Of a stretch of DNA of 64,000 nt, positions 8,737 to 17,242 are shown one piece after another; position 1 is the first letter of the stretch, and the number at the start of each line of letters is the position of its first letter. This stretch comes from Mycolicibacterium duvalii (GTDB lineage: Bacteria; Actinomycetota; Actinomycetes; Mycobacteriales; Mycobacteriaceae), in contig NZ_AP022563.1 of assembly GCF_010726645.1 (NCBI RefSeq), positions 4,278,001-4,342,000 on the forward strand, given 5' to 3'. A program made the translations under genes and the position numbers. Under the pieces are notes generated by a model. That model was not told where the DNA came from, searched no databases, and worked only from the letters and a program-made list of their open reading frames with translations.

Positions 8737-9897
8737 GTGACCGACGGGTGCACCGACGAAGAGACGATGCTGATCCAGACCGTGCGGACGTTCGTCGACC
8801 GCGACGTCCGGCCGACGGTCCGCGAGGTCGAACACGCCAACACCTACCCAGAGGCGTGGATCGACCAGATGAAGCGCATCGGCATCTACGGACTTGCGGT
8901 CCCGGAGGAGTTCGGCGGCACGCCGGTGTCGACACGCTGCTATGTGCTGGTCACCCAGGAGCTGGCCCGGGGCTGGATGAGCCTGGCCGGCGCGATGGGC
9001 GGGCACACCGTGGTGGCCAAACTGCTCGATCTGTTCGGCACCGACGAGCAGAAGCGGCACTACCTGCCCCGGCTCGCGACCGGTGAGATCCGCGCGACCA
9101 TGGCGCTGACCGAGCCGGGCGGCGGGTCGGACCTGCAGAACATGACGACGACCGCGCTGCCGTCCGGCGGCGGCGGGCTGGCCATCAACGGCGCGAAGAC
9201 ATGGATCAGCAACGCCCGCCGCTCCGGTCTGATCGCGCTGCTGTGCAAGACCGATCCCTCCGCCACGCCGCGCCACCGCGGCATCTCGGTGGTCCTGGTA
9301 GAGCAGGGCATGACCGGGATGTCGGTGTCGCGGGATCTGCCCAAGCTCGGGTACAAGGGCGTCGAGAGCTGCGAGCTGATCTTCGAGGACTGCCGGGTGC
9401 CCGAGTCGGCGATCCTGGGCGGCGAACCGGGTCGGGGCTTCGCCCAGATGATGAAGGGCCTCGAGACCGGCCGCATCCAGGTCGCGTCGCGCGCACTCGG
9501 GGTGGCCACCGCCGCCCTCGACGATGCGCTGCGCTACGCGCAGGAGCGGGAAAGCTTCGGCCAACCGATCTGGAAGCATCAGGCGGTCGGGCACTACCTG
9601 GCCGACATGGCCACCAAACTGACCGCAGCGCGCCAGCTCACGCTCTACGCGGCGGATCGCTACGACAGCGGACAGCGGGCCGACATGGAGGCCGGCATGG
9701 CCAAGCTGTTCGCCTCCGAGGTCGCGATGGAGATCGCGCTGAACGCCGTGCGCATCCACGGCGGCTACGGCTACTCCACCGAGTACGACGTCGAGCGCTA
9801 TTTCCGCGACGCGCCGCTGATGATCGTCGGCGAGGGCACCAACGAGATCCAGCGCAACGTCATCGCCGCCCAACTCGTCGCCAGGGGCGGCATCTGA
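8737..9897 (+). CDS. fadE3: Acyl-CoA dehydrogenase, FadE3-like
   Basis: A single-domain acyl-CoA dehydrogenase of 386 residues, with the three expected parts: an N-terminal helical domain, a central beta domain with MALTEPGGGSDLQ near residue 125, and a C-terminal helical domain ending VGEGTNEIQRNVIAAQL. The Glu in GEGT is in the position of the catalytic base of short/medium-chain enzymes. It oxidises acyl-CoA to trans-2-enoyl-CoA, passing electrons to ETF. It sits opposite the Rv0216-like gene, as fadE3 does in M. tuberculosis. The stop codon shares one base with the next start (TGATG), so it is coupled to the GntR regulator. Confidence 0.85.
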   Translation: MTDGCTDEETMLIQTVRTFVDRDVRPTVREVEHANTYPEAWIDQMKRIGIYGLAVPEEFGGTPVSTRCYVLVTQELARGWMSLAGAMGGHTVVAKLLDLFGTDEQKRHYLPRLATGEIRATMALTEPGGGSDLQNMTTTALPSGGGGLAINGAKTWISNARRSGLIALLCKTDPSATPRHRGISVVLVEQGMTGMSVSRDLPKLGYKGVESCELIFEDCRVPESAILGGEPGRGFAQMMKGLETGRIQVASRALGVATAALDDALRYAQERESFGQPIWKHQAVGHYLADMATKLTAARQLTLYAADRYDSGQRADMEAGMAKLFASEVAMEIALNAVRIHGGYGYSTEYDVERYFRDAPLMIVGEGTNEIQRNVIAAQLVARGGI

Positions 9898-10625
9898 TGA
9901 AGCCCGAGCCCGCATACCAGGTGCTGCGGGACCGGCTTCGCGACCAGATCACCCGCGGCCGCTACGCCGACGGCGCGCGGCTGCCCACCGAGTCCGAACT
10001 CGTGGCGCGCCACGGGATTTCGCGTCAGACCGTACGGCGCGCGTTCCAGGACCTGGTCGCCGAGGGTTTCGTCTACCGGATCCCCGGCCGGGGCAGTTAC
10101 GCCAGCGAGAGGGGTCGGCGCTACCTCCGCCAGCTCGGGTCGGTCGAGGACCTGATGAGCCTGTCCGACGACACCACGATGGACGTGCTCGACGGCCTGC
10201 GCCGCCGGGTGGACGTCGACGCCGCCAGTCGGCTGCGACTCGACGACGACGTGGTCTACACGGTCGTCCTGCGCCGGCTGCATGACGGAATCCCGTTCGG
10301 CTACACGGTGATCCATCTTCCACCCGCGGTCGGCGTCTCGCTGCTGGGCTGCGCTGGGCTACGCACCGGCGCCACCAGTACGCACACCGTGATCTCGCTG
10401 GTCGAACCACATCTCGACACCCCGATCGCCGAAGCCGCGCAGTCGATCACGGTGGCCCGCGCCGATCCGGCCACCGCCGACGCGGTCGACACCACGCCGG
10501 GGCACCCGATGCTGCGGGTGGACCGGCTCTACGCCGACGAACGAGGGCGTGCGGTCGAGCTGGCGGTCAGCCATTTCCTGCCCGAGCAGTACACCTACCG
10601 CGTCACGTTGCGCCGTTCTAGCTGA
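9897..10625 (+). CDS. GntR/HutC-family transcriptional regulator
   Basis: A 242-residue regulator with an N-terminal winged helix (residues about 5-75, with LPTESELVARHGISRQTVRRAFQ as the DNA-binding helix pair) and a C-terminal UTRA ligand-binding domain containing YTVVLRRLHDGIPFGYTVIHLP. HutC-type regulators usually bind a small metabolite related to the genes they sit with; here an acyl-CoA or fatty acid would fit, which is inference. It starts within the last base of the fadE3-like stop, so the regulator and the dehydrogenase are co-expressed, suggesting autoregulation. A strong hairpin terminator follows directly. Confidence 0.9.
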   Translation: MKPEPAYQVLRDRLRDQITRGRYADGARLPTESELVARHGISRQTVRRAFQDLVAEGFVYRIPGRGSYASERGRRYLRQLGSVEDLMSLSDDTTMDVLDGLRRRVDVDAASRLRLDDDVVYTVVLRRLHDGIPFGYTVIHLPPAVGVSLLGCAGLRTGATSTHTVISLVEPHLDTPIAEAAQSITVARADPATADAVDTTPGHPMLRVDRLYADERGRAVELAVSHFLPEQYTYRVTLRRSS

Positions 10626-10678
10626 GCGATTTCGGCGTGATTGTCGACGCTGAGCGACGATTAGCACGCCGAAATCGC
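10626..10678. terminator. Bidirectional hairpin terminator between convergent genes
   Basis: Arms GCGATTTCGGCGTG (10626-10639) and CACGCCGAAATCGC (10665-10678) are a perfect 14-base inverted repeat around a 25-base loop that itself contains GTCG/CGAC arms. It begins one base after the GntR stop and extends into the last codons of the crotonase on the other strand. It has no U-tract, as is usual for mycobacterial hairpins. Confidence 0.7.
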
Positions 10679-11548
10679 GTCGACGAGGCCCCAGCGCAGC
10701 GCGGTGCCGGCATCGATCGACTGTCCGGAGAGCACGAGATACGCCGTGCGCCAACGGCCGATCCGGCGGGTGATGCTGACGGTGCCGCCCGCGCCGGGGA
10801 TCAGTCCCAGCGCGAGCTCCGGCAGCCCCAGTACCGCGTCGGGATGGCAGGTCACCCAGCCGCAGAACGCCGCCATCTCCAGCCCGCTGCCCTGCACCTG
10901 ACCATGGATCTCGGCGCGGCAGGCCCGGCCCAGCCGTGCGGTGATCTCGGCGAGCACGAGCGCGGGGCTGTGGCGGGTGCGGGCCAGGTGCGCGCTCGCC
11001 GGGTCGGCGAAGCTACCGAACTCGGCGAGGTCCCCGCCGCTGCAGAACGACGGGCCGTTCCCGTCGAGCACCACCTCACGCACCGACGGATCGACCCGGG
11101 CGACCTCGAGGGCATCGAGCAGTGCGGCCCGGGCGTCGGTGGAGAACGCGTTGTGGCGCTGCGGACGGTTGAATGTGATCCGCAGGCGGTCGTCGGTGCG
11201 CTGGGCCAGCACAGGTTCCACCGCGGCGGGCACCTGGGCCGGCCCGCGGTCGGCCAGCCACCGCGCGAACTCGGCGCCGGACTGCAGCGTCGAGTAGGCC
11301 AGCGATTCGGTGATGATGCCGGCGAACGCCGGCGCCGACGGGGCGAGGGCGCGCAGCACGTCGTCGCAGACCGCGGCGGACTGCGGCCAGTGCGCCACCC
11401 GCGCCGCGATGTCGGTGACCGCCGCATCGACCGAACCCACGGTGACGACGCGCCGGTCGTCGGACGGCTCCTCGGTCAGCGAGAACGTCGCATCCTCGGC
11501 GCTCTCGGCCACCACGAGGGCACCGTCGTCGACGCGCAGGTGTTTCAC
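10661..11548 (-). CDS. Enoyl-CoA hydratase/isomerase (crotonase) family protein
   Basis: A 295-residue crotonase-fold protein. FNRPQRHNAFS starts the core, FCSGGDLAEFG forms part of the oxyanion hole, and GLPELALGLIPGAGGT carries the Glu equivalent to Glu144 of rat enoyl-CoA hydratase. The second catalytic Glu (rat Glu164) appears to be replaced by Tyr in RTAYLVLSG, so simple hydratase activity is uncertain. An N-terminal extension of roughly 110 residues precedes the core. The GTG start overlaps the stop of the fadD gene by four bases (GTGA). Its final codons lie within the terminator hairpin. Confidence 0.85.
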   Translation of the reverse strand: MKHLRVDDGALVVAESAEDATFSLTEEPSDDRRVVTVGSVDAAVTDIAARVAHWPQSAAVCDDVLRALAPSAPAFAGIITESLAYSTLQSGAEFARWLADRGPAQVPAAVEPVLAQRTDDRLRITFNRPQRHNAFSTDARAALLDALEVARVDPSVREVVLDGNGPSFCSGGDLAEFGSFADPASAHLARTRHSPALVLAEITARLGRACRAEIHGQVQGSGLEMAAFCGWVTCHPDAVLGLPELALGLIPGAGGTVSITRRIGRWRTAYLVLSGQSIDAGTALRWGLVDAISAC

Positions 11549-13065
11549 GAGTACTTCTTTATCAGCTCCTGCTTGTAGAGCTTGCCGGTGTCGGTGCGCG
11601 GCAGCTGCGCCTCGAACGAGATCGACCGCGGGCACTTGTAGTGCGCCAGCCGATCCCGCACCCAGCCGAGGAGTTCGTCGGCGAAATCCGCGGTGGCGTC
11701 GGCCGGATCGACGGTCTGCACGACCGCCGTGACCCGCTGCCCCATCTCGTCGTCGGGTACCCCGAACACCGCGGCGTCCATCACCTTCGGGTGGGTGACC
11801 AGTAGGTTCTCGGCTTCCTGCGGGTAGATGTTCACTCCGCCGGAGATGATCATGTGGTGCCGGCGGTCGGTCAGGTAGAGGTAGCCCTCCTCGTCGACGT
11901 AGCCGATGTCGCCGACGGTCTTCCAGCCGTGGTGGTGCCGCGACGACTCGGTCTTGGCCGGGTCGTTGAGGTACTCGAAGTCATAGCCGCCCTCGAAGTA
12001 GATCTCGCCGGCCTGGCCGGGCGGCACCTCGTTGCCGTCCTCGTCGCAGATGTGCAGCGTGCCGGTCAGCGGGCGGCCGACCGAACCCGGGTGGGTGAGC
12101 CACTCCTCGGCGGTGATCAACGTCGACCCGTGCGCCTCCGAGGACGCGTAGTACTCGTCGACGATCGGGCCCCACCAGTCGATCATCTGCTTCTTGATCT
12201 CGACCGGACACGGGGCGGCGGCATGCATCACCCGCTCGAGGCTGGACACGTCGTAGGAGGTGCGGACACCCTCGGGCAGCTTGAGCATGCGGGTGAACAT
12301 GACCGGAACGAACTGCCCGTGCGTCACCTTGTGTTTGGCGATGGCGTCCAGCGTGCCCTCGGCGTCGAACTTCTCCATGACCACCGTGGTGATGCCGCCG
12401 GCCTGGGTCTGCATCGACCACACCGACGGCGCCGTGTGGTACAGCGGTGCGGGGCTGAGGTACACGGCATCGGGATGCATCCAGAACGACACCAGCGCGG
12501 CCATCATGCCGGGTGACTCCGACGGCGGTACGTGCGGGAGCTCGCGCTTGATGCCCTTGGGACGGCCGGTGGTACCCGACGAGTACTGCAGCAGGTCGCC
12601 CTCGATCTCGTCGGCGATCGGGGTGTCGGGCTTATCGGCGACGCACTGCGGATAGCTCAGCCAGCCCTCCAGAGTGCCGCCGGCGATCACCAGAAGTCCC
12701 GGCAGGCCGTTGGGCAGCTCGTCGGCCAGGCCGGCCAGCGTGTCGCTGAGCTTGGCCGATCCGACGATCGCCTTGGCGCTGCTGTTGTCGATGATGTACG
12801 CCGCTTCGGCGGCGGTCAGGTGGGTGTTGATCGGGACGTAGTAGAGGCCGGCGCGGCGCGCGGCCCACATCACGGCGTGGATGTGCTCGTTGTTCTCCAT
12901 CAGGATCGCGACGGCGTCGCCCTCGACCAGTCCGGCGTCGCGGAACAGATGCGCCAGCCGGTTCGCCCGGGCCTCGAGTTCGCCGAAGGTCACGACCGTC
13001 CCGGACGGATACATGATGATGGCGGGCTTGTCGGGCGTGGCAACGGCGGTGTCGCGGATCTGCAT
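11545..13065 (-). CDS. fadD4: Acyl-CoA synthetase, FadD4-like
   Basis: A 506-residue adenylate-forming enzyme that activates a carboxylic acid to acyl-AMP and then acyl-CoA. The AMP-binding P-loop YSSGTTGRPKG is at 161-171, the A5-type motif is DEYYASSEAHGST, the hinge motif is GDIGYVDEEGYLYLTDR, and the catalytic lysine of TDTGKLYK is about residue 495. Synteny with fadE3 and the Rv0216-like gene favours FadD4. A GTGA overlap couples it to the crotonase downstream, giving an activation-hydration pair. No N-terminal membrane segment is visible, so it is probably cytosolic. Confidence 0.88.
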   Translation of the reverse strand: MQIRDTAVATPDKPAIIMYPSGTVVTFGELEARANRLAHLFRDAGLVEGDAVAILMENNEHIHAVMWAARRAGLYYVPINTHLTAAEAAYIIDNSSAKAIVGSAKLSDTLAGLADELPNGLPGLLVIAGGTLEGWLSYPQCVADKPDTPIADEIEGDLLQYSSGTTGRPKGIKRELPHVPPSESPGMMAALVSFWMHPDAVYLSPAPLYHTAPSVWSMQTQAGGITTVVMEKFDAEGTLDAIAKHKVTHGQFVPVMFTRMLKLPEGVRTSYDVSSLERVMHAAAPCPVEIKKQMIDWWGPIVDEYYASSEAHGSTLITAEEWLTHPGSVGRPLTGTLHICDEDGNEVPPGQAGEIYFEGGYDFEYLNDPAKTESSRHHHGWKTVGDIGYVDEEGYLYLTDRRHHMIISGGVNIYPQEAENLLVTHPKVMDAAVFGVPDDEMGQRVTAVVQTVDPADATADFADELLGWVRDRLAHYKCPRSISFEAQLPRTDTGKLYKQELIKKYS

Positions 13066-13098
13066 GGCCCGACTTTACTTGCCCATAGTTGACAGGTG

Positions 13099-14592
13099 TC
13101 AAGAAGAGGGCGCGAAGTTCCCGTGGAAGCCCTGGGGGATGTGGTGGGTCAGTTGCGCGGTCGCGACCGGACCCGCCGACGGGTCCCTGGCATCGAGGAT
13201 GACCAGCCGTGAAACATGTTGCGCGGCCTGATATTCCACGGTGAGCAGCCAGCCGTCGTCCTCGGCGGTACCACCGGGTCGCGGGGTGAACACGGGTTCG
13301 CAGAAGCTGTTGCCTGCCTCGGGGGCCGGGTAGCTGACCTCGGTGCGCTCGGCCAGGTCGAGCTTGGTCACCGTGTCGTAGAACGCGCCGAGTGTGCGTC
13401 GCGTGTTGACGAACGCATACCGGTGCGGGCGGCCCTCCCGGCCGGGGTGGTGGCGCGGGAACTCACAGGGGCTGTCGCTGAGCGCTTCGGCGGACACCCG
13501 GCCCGAGGCCGTGACCCGGAACCGGGTGAACCGGCCGGGGGCGTCGGCCAGCGAGCTCGTGTGGAACCGCGCGATGCGTTCGAGCAACCGCCCGTCGGCG
13601 TAGGTGATGGCGTCCACGACCACATCGCCGCCGTCGTCGAAGGCGTTGCTCAGGTGGAATTGCAGAACAGCGTCGCACTCGATCCGGCGGATCTTCCCGC
13701 CGTCGCGCGGCACCAGCAGCACGACGCTGCCGCGGTCGGGGCGATACCGCAACGTGTCGCCGATCGGAGCCAGCCCCAGCGCCACCGACATCGGGTCCGG
13801 GATGAGCGGGGAGACCAGGAAGACCAGATACCGCTCGGTCAGCGCGAAGTCGTGGACCATGGCGGGATAGGGCAGCCGTGCTGAGCGGAAGTGCCCCAGC
13901 CGGCCGTTCCGGTCGGTGCGGTACATCCGCAGGTGCGGCCGGGGCGCCAGCTCGACGCCGAAGTTGAACATCGCCCCACTGACCGGGCAGAAGCTCGGAT
14001 GCGCGGAATATGTTCCCAGCCAACGCAGTTCACCGCCGAAGCGGCGGAGCGCCACGGTTTCGAGGGTGGCCGGGTCGATCTCGTAGGGCGGCCCGCCCTC
14101 CCACAGCGCGTAGAGGTGACCGGCGTGTTCGACGACGTTGGTGTTGGCCAGGTTCGGCGGCAGCCGACCGATGTTGGACCGCCAACCGCCCGGCGCTGCG
14201 GTGCCCATGTGGCTGACCGCGCCCTTGCCGCGGAAATGCCTGGTACGCACGTACCGGTTCCGGTAGTGCACACCTCCGGAGTCGACGGTGAACGCCGAGA
14301 CCATGCCGTCGCCGTCGAAGAGGTGCCGCAGCGGGCGCCCGGTGTGGTCCTCCCAACGGCCCGGGCCGTTGCGGTACAGCGTGCCGCGCAACTCGGCCGG
14401 AATCGTCCCGTCGATCCGGTCGACGCGGTAGTCGTATTCGACGGGTTGGGGTTCGCTGACGCCGAGGCTGCTCAGATCCGCGGGCCCCAGCGCGGACAAC
14501 TGGGCATGGGCCGCGTCCCGTTCGGCGGTCGGCAGGGATTCCAGATAGCGGCGCAGCGCCGGCAGCGCCGTCAGATCGAGTGATGCAGTCAC
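13099..14592 (-). CDS. Carotenoid cleavage oxygenase
   Basis: A 497-residue non-haem iron dioxygenase of the carotenoid oxygenase family, which splits polyene chains to apocarotenoids such as retinal. Four candidate iron-binding His are seen in the expected order: TYSAHPSFCP, AMVHDFALTERY, VLQFHLSNAF and the C-terminal GFHGNFAPSS. The N-terminal GTLYRNGPG and HLFDGDGMV motifs are also characteristic. M. tuberculosis has one such enzyme (Rv0654) at a different locus. The GTG start has an AGGAGG six bases upstream. It is divergent from a TetR gene across 84-93 bases that contain a perfect inverted repeat, so it is very likely TetR-controlled. Confidence 0.9.
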   Translation of the reverse strand: MTASLDLTALPALRRYLESLPTAERDAAHAQLSALGPADLSSLGVSEPQPVEYDYRVDRIDGTIPAELRGTLYRNGPGRWEDHTGRPLRHLFDGDGMVSAFTVDSGGVHYRNRYVRTRHFRGKGAVSHMGTAAPGGWRSNIGRLPPNLANTNVVEHAGHLYALWEGGPPYEIDPATLETVALRRFGGELRWLGTYSAHPSFCPVSGAMFNFGVELAPRPHLRMYRTDRNGRLGHFRSARLPYPAMVHDFALTERYLVFLVSPLIPDPMSVALGLAPIGDTLRYRPDRGSVVLLVPRDGGKIRRIECDAVLQFHLSNAFDDGGDVVVDAITYADGRLLERIARFHTSSLADAPGRFTRFRVTASGRVSAEALSDSPCEFPRHHPGREGRPHRYAFVNTRRTLGAFYDTVTKLDLAERTEVSYPAPEAGNSFCEPVFTPRPGGTAEDDGWLLTVEYQAAQHVSRLVILDARDPSAGPVATAQLTHHIPQGFHGNFAPSS

Positions 14593-14601
14593 GATCCTCC
14601 T

Positions 14602-14629
14602 CTGAGACTATTGGCGAAATTAGTCTCAG
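14602..14629. promoter_or_regulatory. TetR-type operator between carotenoid oxygenase and tetR
   Basis: Arms CTGAGACTA (14602-14610) and TAGTCTCAG (14621-14629) are a perfect 9-base inverted repeat with a 10-base spacer. The repeat begins ten bases upstream of the oxygenase start and about 50 bases upstream of the TetR start, right where a bound repressor would block both promoters. The 28-base span fits a dimeric TetR footprint. Confidence 0.75.
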
Positions 14630-14685
14630 TTGGGCGGCCGGTCAATACCCGCCTCACTCGCCGCGCATGGGTGAGAATGCCGGTG

Positions 14686-15240
14686 ATGCCCACCACCCGG
14701 TCGTTCGACGCGCTGCTGCGCTCCGCGGTCGAACTCATCGCCGAGCGCGGCGTCGACACCCTGACGCTGAGCCAGGTGGCCGCGCATGCGCGGGTCTCGC
14801 GGGCCACCGCCTATCGCGAGTTCGGCGACAAGGACGGCGTGATCGGCGCGGTCGCCCAGCACGAGATCGGGCTGATGCTCGCCGCGGTGCAGGTTGACAT
14901 CGACGTGTCGGCCGACCCGGCGGTGGTGGTCGAGGCGATCGTCGGCTCGGCGCTGCGGTACCTGCGCGGCCACGCCGCGTTCACCTACGTGCGCGACCAC
15001 GAGCCGCACTGGCTGCTGCAGGCCGTGCTCGCGGTCGGCGAGTCCCGGATGGACCTCGTCCAGACGGTGGCGACGCTCGTCGCGCCGGCCATCGCCGTCG
15101 ACGAACGCCGGCTCCGCCTCTCCGCGGCTCAGGCCGCCGAGGTCATGGTGCGGACAGTGTTGTCCCACAGCCTGATCGAAGTCAGCACCCTCAGCGACGC
15201 GGAGGTCGGCGCCACGGTGGCGCGCGCGATCATCGCGTGA
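14686..15240 (+). CDS. TetR-family transcriptional regulator
   Basis: A 184-residue regulator with an N-terminal helix-turn-helix (VDTLTLSQVAAHARVSRATAYREFGDKDGV, about residues 20-50) and an all-helical ligand domain. ATG at 14686 has GGGTGAG about ten bases upstream; another ATG at 14677 would add three residues. It is transcribed away from the carotenoid oxygenase, and the intervening palindrome is the natural operator for both genes. The effector could be a carotenoid or apocarotenoid, which is inference from context. This pair replaces the nadR/Rv0213c genes that occupy the equivalent place in M. tuberculosis. Confidence 0.85.
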   Translation: MPTTRSFDALLRSAVELIAERGVDTLTLSQVAAHARVSRATAYREFGDKDGVIGAVAQHEIGLMLAAVQVDIDVSADPAVVVEAIVGSALRYLRGHAAFTYVRDHEPHWLLQAVLAVGESRMDLVQTVATLVAPAIAVDERRLRLSAAQAAEVMVRTVLSHSLIEVSTLSDAEVGATVARAIIA

Positions 15241-15255
15241 ATCGGCGACCTGACG

Positions 15256-17076
15256 TCAGGCCAGGCGCTCCTTGAGGGCGTCGAACTCGTCCTTGATTCC
15301 GGTCGGCAGCTTCTCCCCGACGAACTCGAACCACTCCTCGATGAGCGGGAGTTCGGCACGCCACTCGTCGGGATTGACGGCCAGCGCTTCGTCGACATCG
15401 GCGGGATCGACCTCGAGATTGGACAGGTCGAGGTCCTGGGCCGTCGGCACGATGCCGATCGGCGTGCTCTGACCGTCGGCCTTGTGCTCGATGCGCTCGA
15501 CGGCCCACTTGAGCACCCGGCTGTTCTCGCCGAAGCCCGGCCACAGGAAGCGCCCGTCGTCCCCACGGCGGAACCAGTTGACGAAGAAGATCTTGGGCAT
15601 CTTCGACTCGTCGGCGTTCTTGCCGATGTCGATCCAGTGCTGGAAGTAGTCGCCCACGTTGTAGCCCAGGAACGGCAGCATCGCCATCGGGTCGCGACGC
15701 ACGGTGCCGACTTTGCCCTCGGCGGCGGCGGTCTGCTCCGACCCGAGGGTGGCGCCGATGAAGACGCCGTGCTGCCAGTCGCGGGCCTCGGTGATCAGCG
15801 GGACCGTGGTCTTGCGGCGCCCGCCGAACAGGATCGCCGAGATCGGCACGCCCTGCGGGTCGTCCCACTCGGGCGCCAGCGTCGGGCACTGCGAGATCGG
15901 GGTGCAGTACCGCGAGTTCGGGTGCGCGGCCTTGGTTTCGGTCTCCCGCAGGATCCAGTCGTTGCCCTTCCAGTCGATCAGGTGGTCGGGCTCGCCCTCG
16001 AGGCCCTCCCACCACACGTCCTTGTCGTCGGTCAGCGCGACGTTGGTGAAGACGGTGTTGCCCGCGGCGATCGTCTTCATCGCGTTCGGGTTGGAGTCCC
16101 AGTTGGTGCCGGGAGCAACACCGAAGAAGCCGAATTCGGGGTTGGTGGCGTAGAGCCGGCCGTCCTTGCCGAACCGCATCCAGGCGATGTCGTCACCGAC
16201 GGTCTCGGCGCGCCAGCCCGGGATGGTCGGCTGCAGCATCGCGAGGTTGGTCTTGCCGCACGCCGACGGGAACGCCGCGGCGATGTAGTACGCCTTGTTC
16301 TCCGGCGAGATGAGCTTGAGGATCAGCATGTGCTCGGCCAGCCAGCCCTCGTCGTGGGCCATCGCCGACGCGATGCGCAGCGAGTAGCACTTCTTGCCCA
16401 GCAACGCGTTGCCGCCGTAGCCGGAACCGAAGCTCCAGATCTCGCGGGTCTCGGGGAAGTGGGTGATGTACTTGGTGTCGTTGCACGGCCACGGCACGTC
16501 CTGTTGTCCGGGCTCCAGCGGTGCGCCCACCGAGTGCAGGGCCTTGACGAAGAAGCCGTCGTCACCGAGCTTGTCCAGCGCGGCCTGACCCATCCTGGTC
16601 ATGGTGCGCATCGAGACGACCACATACTCCGAGTCGGTGACCTCGACGCCCAGCTTGGGATCCTCGGCATCGAGCGGGCCCATACAGAACGGCACCACGT
16701 ACATCGTGCGCCCGCGCATACAGCCGCGGTACAGGTCGGTCATGATCCCGCGCATCTCGGCCGGGTCCATCCAGTTGTTGGTCGGCCCGGCGTCGATCTC
16801 CCGCTCGGTGCAGATGAACGTGCGGGATTCCACGCGCGCGACGTCAGACGGATCGGAGAGCGCCAGATACGAGTTCGGCTTCTTCTCCTCGTTGAGCTTG
16901 GTGAAGGTCCCGGCGTCGACCAGCTGCTGGGTCAGCCGTGCGCACTCCTCCTCGGAACCATCGGTGAACACCACACGCTCGGGCTGCGTCAGCTCGGCCA
17001 CCTCGCGAACCCAGGCCAGCAGGCCCTTGTGCTTCGTCGGTGCGGATTCCAACCCTGGAATGGTCGCTGCGGTCAT
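15256..17076 (-). CDS. pckG: Phosphoenolpyruvate carboxykinase (GTP)
   Basis: A 606-residue GTP-dependent PEP carboxykinase, identical in length to the M. tuberculosis enzyme. It converts oxaloacetate to PEP in gluconeogenesis, essential for growth on fatty acids. The kinase P-loop is PSACGKTNLAML, and conserved neighbours such as YGGNALLGKKCYSLRIAS and NWFRRGDDGRFLWPGF are intact. The ATG at 17076 has AGGGAG upstream and gives the family N-terminus MTAATIPGLES; an in-frame extension further upstream is not used. A perfect inverted repeat lies in its leader. Its position among lipid genes fits its role in lipid-fed metabolism. Confidence 0.97.
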   Translation of the reverse strand: MTAATIPGLESAPTKHKGLLAWVREVAELTQPERVVFTDGSEEECARLTQQLVDAGTFTKLNEEKKPNSYLALSDPSDVARVESRTFICTEREIDAGPTNNWMDPAEMRGIMTDLYRGCMRGRTMYVVPFCMGPLDAEDPKLGVEVTDSEYVVVSMRTMTRMGQAALDKLGDDGFFVKALHSVGAPLEPGQQDVPWPCNDTKYITHFPETREIWSFGSGYGGNALLGKKCYSLRIASAMAHDEGWLAEHMLILKLISPENKAYYIAAAFPSACGKTNLAMLQPTIPGWRAETVGDDIAWMRFGKDGRLYATNPEFGFFGVAPGTNWDSNPNAMKTIAAGNTVFTNVALTDDKDVWWEGLEGEPDHLIDWKGNDWILRETETKAAHPNSRYCTPISQCPTLAPEWDDPQGVPISAILFGGRRKTTVPLITEARDWQHGVFIGATLGSEQTAAAEGKVGTVRRDPMAMLPFLGYNVGDYFQHWIDIGKNADESKMPKIFFVNWFRRGDDGRFLWPGFGENSRVLKWAVERIEHKADGQSTPIGIVPTAQDLDLSNLEVDPADVDEALAVNPDEWRAELPLIEEWFEFVGEKLPTGIKDEFDALKERLA

Positions 17077-17100
17077 GCTGTCTCGTCTCCCTGCACTTTG

Positions 17101-17127
17101 CCTGCGAAGCGTCTGACAGTTCGCAGG
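17101..17127. promoter_or_regulatory. Inverted repeat in the pckG leader
   Basis: Arms CCTGCGAA (17101-17108) and TTCGCAGG (17120-17127) are a perfect 8-base inverted repeat with an 11-base spacer, 25-51 bases upstream of the pckG start. It could be an operator or an mRNA stem-loop; the sequence does not decide which. Confidence 0.5.
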
Positions 17128-17242
17128 TACCGGGATGGATTCTCGGCGAAACACCGACATCGACGGCAGCCGCGACTGTCCCCTGACTACGAGGTTAACG
17201 CGGGTCACACAGCGGCGGTAAACCAGGACTGTGTCCAATCAC

